Assembly (NCBI GenBank): GCA_029948255.1
Contig: JALIZF010001780.1
Location: 1-64,000, forward strand
Reading direction: 5' to 3'
Origin: Telmatactis stephensoni
Lineage: Eukaryota > Cnidaria > Anthozoa > Actiniaria > Isophelliidae
Length of the DNA: 64,000 nucleotides
Below the pieces are notes generated by a model that had not been told where the DNA came from, made no database searches, and saw nothing but the letters and a program-made list of their open reading frames with translations. The position numbers and the translations under genes are program-made. Numbering within the stretch: the first letter of the stretch is position 1; the number at the start of each line of letters is the position of its first letter. Of this stretch, positions 21,000 to 30,879 are shown piece by piece.

Positions 21000-21344
21000 G
21001 AGATTGGATAACTTTCAATCATGTAATTTTTTTGAAATCTTTGAACACAAAGCCCAAAATATTATTTATAGCTTTTTTATAAAGACCAATTTCACCATTT
21101 TATGCTATAAAAATATATATTTATAGAAAAACTCATATTTTAAATAATAAATCCTATTGCCATTATATTCTTGAATACAAATTCGACAATCCACAAAACA
21201 GTAGTGCACATGGAATTTGGCCTAGCTTATTTATGAATAATCCATTCAAAGGAATTCAGTATGAGATGTAGCTAAGTGAGTTATGAGAATGAACTGATTG
21301 TAAAACATGAGTTACCTTTCGAGTTATTTTACATGGAATAGAGG

Positions 21345-21415
21345 GGTTTTCATAAACCCTTGAAATAAATAAGTGTGTATTAGTTTAATATCTATTTCAA
21401 GGGTTTATGAAAACC
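21345..21415. terminator. Perfect 23-bp hairpin between two convergent genes
   Basis: GGTTTTCATAAACCC... at 21345-21367 is the exact reverse complement of 21393-21415, with a 25-nt loop. It lies about 350 bp after the THAP transposase stop and 130 bp before the end of the convergent ballast gene, so read-through transcripts of both strands would contain it. A role in 3' end formation or RNA folding is inference. Confidence 0.5.
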
Positions 21416-21540
21416 ACTCCAATTTGTTAGAAACTGTTTCTATATTCTAAGAAACTTGATTTCTCATTGTAAGTTACAAGTTAAATAAGAAATTGAGAAA
21501 ATTGTAGCTAATTTACAATGCAACAATAAACAACATTCGT

Positions 21541-22476
21541 TCAACTTAATTCTTCACCTTGAGATACTTCTTCATTTCCCTCTTCCTCCTCTTCTTCCTC
21601 CTCTTCTTCCTCCTCTTCTTCAAACCCTTTATAATTTCCATCTTCACTTGGAAATTCTTTTCGGATCGCATTATAAACACATGCTGGTAATGGTGTCCTA
21701 TTTGAACTCCCCAGGCAATCCCAAACAAAGCGAACCATTTGTCTGTATGATACTGCTCTCAGATATCTAAAAATATGATTAAAATGAAATGAAAAATGTT
21801 AAATACAGTTAAATGAGTTAAATACAAAATAAACATTATACTTGTACTACAGATTTGTTACAAAGCTGACAACTCACTTACTCTGACTCTGATTTCAAGC
21901 CTTGATTGAATAGTGTTTGGTAGCTTCTCTTGTTCTTGGTTTGCAGGCCGACTCCAGCAGTTAATAGAACCCAACGGTCAAGACAAATATTGTTGAACCC
22001 TGGGTGAAGAGTTATGCATGTATCATCAAGCTCAACTTCCTCCATTTTCTCTCTGACACGGTCCATTTCTAGACAGCACATGCACTCCTCGCCTCTTACA
22101 AGTAGTTCCACTGAACAACGAGAGCATTTACACCTGTAAAAAATAAAACAAAACCACGTTAAACAACAACTTCAAGCACCGTAAACAGAAAAATAATAAA
22201 AGGACATATTCCTTACCAAGACTGTAATTCAACTTTGCCCTCAAATCGCATTCGAAATTCTTCTTCTTGTTGTTTTTCGGCAGCAATGGCGTCGCTGTAT
22301 GCTTGTCATTCAACATCGGTCGCAACTGGCTCTAATGTTTCATCAAAGCCTAAAAACAGACCACAATTGCCTTCTTCGGAGTTTGTGATTCCTGAAGGTT
22401 CTTCAAATTCACTTTCTAGGGAATTGTTTGAGTCAAAACTCGATTGAAACTCGCTATCGCTTTCACTCGAAGACAT
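21541..22476 (-). CDS. P2X7 cytoplasmic (ballast) domain protein, three exons, with an in-frame stop
   Basis: Exons on the minus strand: 22217-22476, 21882-22133 and 21541-21766, with matching phases 2 and 2. The start MSSSESDSEF fits an ATG in good context. Exon 1 is acidic and ends with a charged helix (KQQEEEFRMRFEGKVEL). Exon 2 has the cysteine pattern CKCSRC ... CMCCLE and TLHPGFNNICLDRWVLL; exon 3 has YRQMVRFVWDCLG and VYNAIRKEFPS followed by a run of about 18 acidic residues. This is the zinc-coordinating ballast domain known from the C-terminus of vertebrate P2X7 receptors; no channel segment is present. A TGA at 22306-22308 interrupts exon 1, so this copy is probably dead or uses a later start. 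It lies inside the same inverted repeats as the transposase, tail to tail with it. Confidence 0.8.
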
Positions 22477-22748
22477 GTTGCCTTGTAAATAAAGACTTTG
22501 GAGTTAAGCCGATGACGTCACGGGTTATAATAATGGGTGTTACCGCTGATTAATTACTGCTGGCACATATATGCAATAAAAAACATGGCGGACAGAATTC
22601 TTCAGTATTAAAACTCGAAAATCTCGTAACTGACCGCATCAGTAGACACGAAAGTGGACATTTCGTACTTCTCAACTAATCTATTTTCATGTGAGTTGGG
22701 AGAAAACACCAGCAAAACTGGCAAAATTTGATAATAGTAGCACTTTAA

Positions 22749-23855
22749 TAATTTCGAAAATGATACGATTCCTGTGGTATGAGATCGTTTTGGGGTGTAG
22801 TGTAACTTACCAAAATTGTACTTAATATCACGCATACTTAATTTCGCGATTTTGGCTAGGCTATATTTTCACGATTTTGTGAAGTCAGAATTTTTTCAAG
22901 TCGAATATGCTATACAAACAGGAACTTGGACGGAAGTCATTTTAAATTGTTTAAATTTTTATTGAGGATCACAAAATCAACATTGTATTAATTGATTTAA
23001 CATTCAATTCTTATCGTTCATCAGTGAATTGAGTTTGCAAGGCTTTTATTTCGGGATTTTTTTCGATCACGAAGTTGAAGACGCACGAAAAGAAGTACAA
23101 ATAAGGTAGTTATTCTGATTATCGGGCATACTTTGAAACAGTAACTTATTGAAAAGGAGATTGAAAATTTTGAATCAGTAATGCACTCGAGATGAGTAAC
23201 AGAAGAGCTTACCGGATGTCAATCGTTAAGCAAAAAAAGCCGGGTTTTCTTTGTTGGAAACCCTGTGGTTTTATTATCAAAGAACGGTGCGGCAACGCTA
23301 ATAATTTCCTCTGAAAACAAAGCGGCGAAGAAGGTTGTCGACAGACAACAAACAAGCAATACGAAAGTGTACACAGTAATATATAGATTGTTACAAGCAA
23401 TGGGTGTGTAAAACTGTTTTAATATCGGTTTAGGGTCTCTGGGTATGCACTTTTGTGTGGGCTGTCAAATTCTCTGCCGGGAAAATATCAAGAACACTGA
23501 AACGCCGGTTTAGTTTTTCAGCTTACAAGTTGAAACCAATACAGACGGCACAAGGGTAACATCTGTCCACTCCTTTGTCCGTTTTTTTTTAGTTAATTAT
23601 TGGGTTAGTGTTCTTGATAGAGGAAAATAACAGAGTCAGTAGACTCGTACTTTATCTTTATGAAGGCTGTTTCATTGGCGAGTCCTCGGACACTCAATCT
23701 GTTTTTCGATCCAGTGAATGCCAGTGACATACCTATTGACAACTAGGTAGCGTAGCGTTGTCAGTTCTTAAATCCATCAGTCAACACCGTTTGGACAGGC
23801 CGGCTAGAGAGCTTGTCAGAAAGCTTGTAACAAGTAACTTGCAGAACAGGCGCAG
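22749..23855. other. Intergenic, no gene recognised
   Basis: No exon-like block with borders was found. The 3' half is likely upstream region for the gene starting at 23856. Confidence 0.4.
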
Positions 23856-24633
23856 ATGTCTACAGTGAGAATGTACTCCGTTAAAGTCCTTTTGGAAGGA
23901 CAAGCAGTTGGTGTTTTACCTAATTACGACCAGGATGCTAAACTTTCAGTACTTCGAGACGACATAGAGGAGGAATTGGACATTAAAAATTTTCTATTCG
24001 AGTGTAAAGGTCAAGCTGTCAATAAGAAACTAGAAGAAGAGTTGGACGTAAAATCAAATGCTGCTTTGAAGGTTGAGAACAACAAGACAAGTATACTAGA
24101 AATTGTCATCAGGAGTAGTCGGGGCAAAGAGCCCGCTTCAAGAGCGCCGTCTACACATGAGGAGAGTGTACTATCTCGCCGGCCAAATCTCAGCCATTTC
24201 CAAGCTTTCTGTGAAATCCAACACCGAAGAAGACATTGAGCTCTCGAAAGGGGCCGAGAGGAAGAGGAGAGTATTTTGGAATGATTTGGCAAAAAGGCTC
24301 TGTAGGGAGACCACAAAGTCAAGACAAGAAATTGGGCATATTATCAACGATAAATGGCGTGAACATCAATTGCAAACCCTTATAGAAGAACTGGATATGA
24401 AAGACACGGCCAGAGAAGAAAGTCTAAACAAAAAAGCCACTACACTTAAACGAAATGCTTCAAGGATAAATGACAACATGGAAGAACTAGAAATAATCAA
24501 GCAGCAGCTTGAAAATGAAAAAAAAACAAAACGTTTGAAAAAATGGGAACGCAGGAAGAAGCTTATTTTATCAGAACTAAAAAAAGCCCACGAAGCCGCT
24601 AAAAAAAGTATTAAAAAGCAGAAGAGTGCTTGA
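23856..24633 (+). CDS. Small protein with ubiquitin-like-sized N-terminal module and C-terminal coiled coil, frame broken
   Basis: Starts MSTVRMYSVKVLLEGQAVG. The first about 85 residues alternate strand-like and helix-like segments and resemble, by eye, the N-terminus of the 27509-28447 protein (KLSxxRxxIxxE, F-F-E spacing, ExxxR-type end). The frame runs to 24239 but the downstream, strongly coiled-coil region (KRRVFWNDLAKRLCRETTKS ... ELEIIKQQLENEKK) is in the +1 frame and stops at 24631-24633. The shift lies between about 24110 and 24230; no GT-AG pair there explains it. Either a one-base indel or an undetected intron. Function unknown; charged and probably nuclear or scaffold-like (inference). 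Confidence 0.5.
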
Positions 24634-25621
24634 ACTTGCACTCAACGAACTGATAAACTGTTTGTATAAGTATAATCAAGTTCAAACAAACAACAAATTT
24701 GTTTTAGAAGGCCTTCGGGTCTTTGCATGGATTGGAATGGTTTTGATAGGAATCCAAATCTTTGATTTTAATCATCTAATGGCGTAAATTTTTGACTGTG
24801 ACAAATTGGGAATTTAATACTGGAGTTTTCAATGTTTGAAGGGTTTTTCGGTTAATTAATTCAGTCCGATGTTGCAACATGCATGGACGTAAGCTAGACC
24901 AAAAGCGAACGATACTTTATGCTATATTTGTGACTGAGTTGTTTATAAGTTGAGTTGTTTAAAGTTACAGTTCTGGAAAGTAATATAGTATTTGATGTAT
25001 TAATAAAGTCAATAATAATTTGATATAACATTTCAGTTCGTTGAAAGTAGGCGGAAGCGAGTATTTATAGCCTGATTTGTCAACAGGAGGTCGAGACATG
25101 GTCGAGGTTTAATATCAGTACCAGAGGATCAGTACGCAAGAAGTTTATGTCTCATTTTGCTTTCAATCTTGAATTTTTAAACTTTGTCGGCCACAATTGA
25201 ATTTACTGTGTAAACAGTCAAAATGCATTTTCAAACTTGTATTTTTTCGGTGGAAACGGGGAAGAAAGGAAGGGAGAGCCAGCCAGCCCTGATGCACACA
25301 AACGAGCGCATATGGTCAAAGTTTCAATATTGACATGTGAATGACATTCTGACATGAAGATACACTCCAAAACATAAAAAGACTTTGAGGATTTATTCGT
25401 TTCAAGGGAACAAGAACAATACTTGTATTTTCTTCTTAGAAATATTTGTGGACTTATACATTGTATTTTGTATATTATTTCTCTTCTTAATTTTCCAACG
25501 ATCGACTGAACTGTCCTTAAAGAACTTTGACCCTTACAGCATTGACTGTAGTTCGCGATATCGACAGTTGTGGTCGACAAGTGATATTTGATATTAAAAG
25601 GGTTAATCGAAAAATCCCGCG
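24634..25621. other. Intergenic, no gene recognised
   Basis: AT-rich. A minus-strand open frame at 25218-25652 has no motif I recognise and no splice logic connecting it to the OTU remnant. Confidence 0.4.
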
Positions 25622-25721
25622 GGGGGTTTATCGTGGTAGGGTACACACACACACAAGCAAGGGCACTAAATGATATGTATAATTATTATTAAAGTTAATT
25701 AAAATAAGATTTCCAACTGAC

Positions 25722-26345
25722 CTTGATTCTGTTGGAGGTTTTGATCCTGAACGTGCTTTATCACCTAAGGCAGGCCACCCAGAATTATAAGGGAAAAGAG
25801 GCACAAAATGATTTGGTTGATAGGCAGTCCCTGGAGAATTGTCCAAATTAGAATCTCTCGAGAACATGATGTAGACTGCAGTGGAAAGTACAGCTGGAAC
25901 CCTTGGGTTAATTGCTCCATGTAACAAACACCGCACTTCTTGATTGGCCTCAGGATAAACTACAAAGATTTGTCTCTTGATTACTGTTGATAAGGCCATT
26001 ATTTGGATAGCGGGAGACCACTTCTTTCTTTACGATGCTGATTCTATCATGAACATCAGCATAGTCACAAGAAAGTGACATACTAAAAATTGCAAGCTCA
26101 CTGTAAGAGCTTTTAACACAAGATGACTTTAGATGAAGGTGATGAGCATAGTATTCAGCATTCAGATATAGCTCACCAGCCACAAGAAGCCTCAGAATTG
26201 TTGCAGCGCTCTCTTCAGAACCATACACTGCAGTAGAGGCGGCATGAAACAAACAGTTACCATCTCCAAGAACGGCTTTTGGAATAAGTGGTTGTGGTAC
26301 ATCTCTCGGGAGCAGGACCTCTGCTAGAGGATCGATTTTCTTCAT
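25722..26345 (-). pseudogene. OTU-type deubiquitinase fragment with a one-base frameshift
   Basis: The minus strand reads MKKIDPLAEVLLPRDV... then VLGDGNCLFHAAS, the OTU catalytic Asp/Cys loop. After KKEVVSRYP near 26003 the frame changes and continues as ALSTVIKRQIFVVYPE ... YIMFSRDSNLDN ... YQPNHFVPL, which supplies the OTU catalytic His (NHFV). The change is explained by one extra C in the CCAAATAATGG context. A donor AAG|gtcagt follows at 25721. The OTU fold cleaves ubiquitin chains; in cnidarians such genes are often found with transposons (inference). Upstream exons are not visible. It could be a functional gene with an assembly error. Confidence 0.65.
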
Positions 26346-26410
26346 CTCAGACCCAAAACCAAAGAGATTGGAATTTCGGAACTCAGTTGTTTGATGACTT
26401 GAAATAAAAC

Positions 26411-26482
26411 GATCGATCGATCGATCGATCGATTAATTGAGTGATTGATTGGTTGATTGATTGATTGATTGATTGATTGATC
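26411..26482. repeat. GATC/GATT tetranucleotide microsatellite
   Basis: Six tandem CGAT units followed by about eight GATT units with slight interruptions. Confidence 0.9.
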
Positions 26483-27508
26483 ATGCGTTTTTTTAAGGAA
26501 AAGTTCTTCACGCACAAGGAGAACATCCGTAAAACATCTTAAAACCGAAAAATGAATTACAATCCGCAATATTGAGCAATTCGGGAAATTCCTAAAACAT
26601 CAGTTATCGAAAATCCGAACACCCTAAAATGGCAGAAATGCAAATTGGAAACCCCCCATGTCTCCCTCCATTGTTCCTTGAAATGCCAAAGTCAAGCACT
26701 TCAAAGCCCCTGAAGCTTTTAATAGGAGCAGCATAACCATCCCGAGTGATCCCTTAAATATTTTTCAATTATCGTTAAAAAGCTTAATGTTGTTACAAAT
26801 CAACTTGAACTTTTTTATCCTCGGAAAACAATTTGTCAAAGTTTTGTGGAGTAATTGCAATGGGGAAAACTGAATGAAAAGCCAGATTTGCCATTTTTAT
26901 CCTAGAATAAATATTTCGGCTATTATCCAGCAACCGTATATAGCAAATAACAGTGCCGATGTAGATCAATGGTTGACCATGATGGTTGCGTCAATCAGGC
27001 CAGTGCAATTAAATCACTGAACTACCTAAATAATACGGAATTTAGTGTTTCGTTATCCAAAACGCAGTTTCAAGGGAGACGAATAAGGAGGAAAAAGAAG
27101 CTGCGGTTCTGAACGAGTTTACTACATGTTACTACATGTGAAGATCTCTACAACACTATACGCCCCAAAAGGATCATGTTACATTTGTGGCGTGAGATAT
27201 TGTGCAATTAATTTCTTTTAACAATCTTTAGGATTTTGTAACCAAAAAAGAGGTATAAATATATAAGATAGAATTATCATAATATAATATCAGTGGGAAA
27301 CAATAGGAAAAACATTGTACGAGGCTTTAGCCACAACAACAGAGTAACATTTTACACTCATTTATCAATTTGTCACTAAATTCTTACATGGTTTTACAGT
27401 ATGCAAACATGTTCTCTATAAATATATATGTGTATAGTTCTTTTGCAAAATTTAAGGTTTATGGAAAATGTTCTGATTAAAAGATAAAACATCAAGTTAT
27501 AAAGCTGA
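26483..27508. other. Intergenic, no gene recognised
   Basis: No coding motif. The end nearest 27508 would be the 3' UTR of the next minus-strand gene. Confidence 0.4.
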
Positions 27509-28447
27509 CTACAAACTGTCGTCATCCAAAATCTCAGTTACTTCGTCTTCGGTTTTCACCTTTTCAGCAAGGTCTACATACTCTTCCTCTGTTATATCAG
27601 TTTCCACTGCATCAGACTTGGCCGCTCCAGCCGTGGCTGCAAAAGCACTCGAGACATTCAGACACTCCAGACATTTCTGTAAATCAGCCTGGGCTTTTTT
27701 TAGCTGAGAAAAAAAAAACGAACTTTTTTCGAGGGAGGAGCGAAGACTTTCTCCGTACTGTTTGAGTTCTTCACAAAACTTCTCATATTCTTTTTGCACC
27801 ACAAAGTGGCACTTCTCTACCTCATCAAAGTTCTTCATCAAATTTCTTTCTTCATTTGAAATTTTCTCAGAGGCATTGGTTTGCGAACTGATGTGCTCTC
27901 TCACCTTCAACTTCAAGATATCGGTTTTTGCCATCACCCACGAAGTCTCTATGACACCATGCAGCTCTTGTTGCCCCCATGAGTGAAAGCTTCTGTTCTT
28001 TTTCAAAGCCTCAAGCTTTCTGTTGAAGAAGCTTTCTTTTACTAAAACCCCTCTGGCTTCATCAATTTGCTTTTCAGTGTAGGCTTCTATGGAATGGCTA
28101 AGCTTTCCCTTCTTGGCTGCAGGCTCGTTGGTAATTTTATGTTCTTCTGGGGAAGACGGCTTCTTGGATGTATCAGATTTAGATGCAGACTTCATTACTC
28201 TAACTTTTACTTCTACTGATCGGCCATCAGACGATTTCTTAGTGCAAAGATCTCCAATATTATTTCTCAGTTCTTGTTTCAGTGTTAAAGGAATTTCATA
28301 AGCCAAAAATCTGAATTCAAAGCAGAACTCTGACTCCTTAAGAATCCTCTCTCTTATGTTGGAAAGTTTATCATCTTTTATCACGTTGTACAGAGAAGCA
28401 CACAGTTTTCCACTTTCATCTACAAGCAACAAAGTGAAATGAGCCAT
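27509..28447 (-). CDS. Intact single-exon protein, N-terminal beta-rich module plus coiled coil
   Basis: 312 codons from MAHFTLLLVDESGKLCASLY to a very acidic tail (EEEYVDLAEKVKTEDEVTEI). Residues about 1-88 form a module similar in layout to that at 23856. A Lys/Ser linker (KKPSSPEEHK ... AAKKGKLSH) follows, then long helical segments with heptads (residues about 120-255). No catalytic motif is seen and I do not recognise a family. Completely open, with ATG in a plausible context, so more likely functional than its 23856 relative. The acidic tail resembles chromatin- or cargo-binding tails (weak inference). Confidence 0.6.
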   Translation of the reverse strand: MAHFTLLLVDESGKLCASLYNVIKDDKLSNIRERILKESEFCFEFRFLAYEIPLTLKQELRNNIGDLCTKKSSDGRSVEVKVRVMKSASKSDTSKKPSSPEEHKITNEPAAKKGKLSHSIEAYTEKQIDEARGVLVKESFFNRKLEALKKNRSFHSWGQQELHGVIETSWVMAKTDILKLKVREHISSQTNASEKISNEERNLMKNFDEVEKCHFVVQKEYEKFCEELKQYGESLRSSLEKSSFFFSQLKKAQADLQKCLECLNVSSAFAATAGAAKSDAVETDITEEEYVDLAEKVKTEDEVTEILDDDSL

Positions 28448-30597
28448 CGTGATGGTACCAACTTCAGACTCACTTCAGACTTGTTATGTAAATGCGTGGA
28501 AAGATCGGATTACCATGTGGCTTTGTTTTCACTAGAAAGGCTTTACGCCGGGAGGATCGCATTACCGTTGGTCAAACATGGTGGCCGTGAAGTGAAGTTT
28601 TCACAACGCTCATTAAAAATATTGATAAATGAAGTTTCAAAATGAATGAATGACTCCTTAGGTGGCAATATTTTCAGTTTCAACAACGATTCTCGGCTCG
28701 TGTGTTGTGTGAGAACATATATTTAGTTTGTTTGTTTTGAATTGTCAATTAAATTTGCAGTTTTTAAACATTTTTACAAGCTGAAAACACTGTGCATTAA
28801 AAACAAAAGCTGACTCTACTAGGAGTGTGGACCTCTTTTGGACCTTTTTCTGAGCCACTTTTCGGAAGACTGCCCCACGCAGACAATGGATTAAAAGGGC
28901 GAGACCAGAAATATAAATGCAGATGCTTTATCATCTCACTTTTTTGTTTGTACATGTCAATCAAAACTATCAAAATATCTTTACATGTTTCCATTCCACT
29001 GCTACCAGTTACCTTGAAGTAGTAACAGTAGGAGAAAATTATGTATAATAGCGTCCAAAAGGTAACTGGGTTGTTTGCTGTTTTGCCGGTTGAGCTAATG
29101 ACAGCAATCTGCTACCAGGCGTGAAAATGAAAATTTGTACTCCGGTCGCAAATTTTTGTGACTGAATGGTCAGTAACCAGAACAAACTTCGTTAAAATAG
29201 AACCAGTAATAAATTTGGGATTAACCAAGACTATCTTGTACCTAGCCTGTGAACAGGTTCAGTGGCTTATAGCTGTCATTACAGCTTCTTTGAAAATTCT
29301 TTATTTCATTTTACTTATCTAAGAAACCTCTCACAAGATTCTGAAACCAAAATGATAAACCAAAACAATGTGGTAGTGATTACAGCCATTCAACTTCTAA
29401 TGAATTTTCTCCAGTTAATTTAGCTTTTGATTGAGGTCAAAGGTGAACAGCTTTTATTATGATTTTGTCAGTACCTCATTTTTGGTCTTCAAAAAAGCTA
29501 CTTCCGATCAAAGAACTACTTTATAAGACTTATTACTCGTGCCCAGGCCTTTAGGCCGGGAACAAGTTATAAACTGCAAATTTTTTTTTCTCTGTTCGGG
29601 TCCAGAAGAGGCCTTTCTTGCGCAATCGGTCACGTTACACCTCCGATTGGTTAAGAGCATAAGAAATAATGCCCTTCATTCATCACTTTTAAACGCGTGC
29701 AAACTCTTTGTGGTGAAGGCAAGCCAGGAACTTTAGGAATGCTGACTTCAGATGATGGCTGACTTCAAAGAAAATAGCTTTCAGAGAATGGCTGTTCCAG
29801 GAGTAGAACAATGGAAAGTGGAGCTTTTAAGAGTTTCAGGATGGGTTGTTATTTTGAGCTTCATCTCCAATACTTTGACCAAGTATCGAACTCTAAATGG
29901 AGTACTTGAAAGGAGGCCCTCGCGATAAAAACTTTTTCTATGAGCTGGAAATCTACGAATTTCTCATCCTACATGTTGCTAAACGAACATAGCTACATAG
30001 AAGCAAGTCAATTATATTCCTCATTCAAGCATTCAAGAGATCTTGAGAGGTTTTTGTACTGAGTTTTAGTAACGGAATTCTGAAGCAGACCATTCCATGG
30101 AACTTGACCTTGTATTGCACTTTTGGTCACGTAACATCTTTTATTCATATATAAAACATCCGAAACATGAACAAAAAAATACACAATTTGTTATTGTGTC
30201 AAAAACGCTGTTGTAGAAGTCTTTACAGCAAACAATTGAGATACATAGTGAAATATAAAGTTGAATAAACTGGTATATATTTGCATTCGCGGGCAGAACG
30301 CGGTTCATTTGCGTTTTAACCTCGTTCACTGAACGCGCAACAGACGCAGTTTATGCCTCAATGATTTCAGGCGGTACTGTATCTCTGACATGCAAAAATA
30401 TTACTTGCGAATATACCAATTTATTCAACTTTATTTTGCACAATAACGTTTTTACGAAAAATCCAATAGTAACATGATATATACGTGTCTTCAGAGATTT
30501 GTAATTTTCGGGTCAAGACAAAAACAGCAGTCTAAGGTTATGTCTCGACAATATGAATTTAGCTGAACAACGATGAAAAACTCGAGGTTCACGCTGC
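28448..30597. other. Intergenic, no gene recognised
   Basis: About 2.1 kb with no exon I can defend. Short open frames at 28825 and 29539 have no motif. Confidence 0.4.
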
Positions 30598-30622
30598 GGC
30601 CAGACCACCCCCCCTTTGTACT
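30598..30622 (+). promoter_or_regulatory. Promoter-proximal motif shared with the 55.0 kb gene
   Basis: GGCCAGACCACCCCCCCTTT followed by GTACTA lies 30 bp before an ATGGCG and 260 bp upstream of the ATG of the DDE-like gene. A near copy (GGCCAGACCACCCCTCTTTG then TACTA) sits at 55053-55077 on the other strand, 45 bp before an ATGGCG. The position suggests a core promoter or a transposon end; I cannot tell which. Confidence 0.45.
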
Positions 30623-30879
30623 ATTGATCCGTGGGCTATTCATTTTCAAAATGGCGCCTAAAAATGCCGCGGAGGATCACGGGAGCTACTTTTCTGCTCA
30701 CTCGGCCATATCATACCGTAATTTATGCAGACTGGGTTCTAAAATATGCAAAGGCGGCCATTTTGGAAAAGATTGAGAGTTGCTGCGTTGTTTGACACCA
30801 AATCTTTGTTAATATTCCGATATTTTAAACAAAAAAATTTACTCGCAATATGGCATGATTGGAGTACCGGATGTTCAAA

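Larger units (their letters stand above)
16076..22744 (+). mobile_element. Kolobok-like DNA transposon (THAP transposase plus P2X7-ballast gene)
   Basis: A 25-bp perfect inverted repeat (AGTGCTACTATTATC...) occurs at 16076-16100 and, inverted, at 22720-22744. Both are directly flanked by TTAA (16072-16075 and 22745-22748). Kolobok elements are known for a 4-bp TTAA duplication and a THAP-containing transposase; the internal gene fits. Nothing but this transposase and one convergent gene lies between. Repeat copies elsewhere in the genome would confirm the ends; piggyBac also uses TTAA but lacks a THAP domain. Confidence 0.75.

Noticed and set aside
22306..22308. Selenocysteine or stop readthrough at TGA codons
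   Set aside because: No SECIS-like structure was recognised and no family position suggests selenocysteine; a nonsense change is simpler.
26411..26482. Regulatory array of GATC sites
   Set aside because: A plain tetranucleotide microsatellite without associated gene structure.
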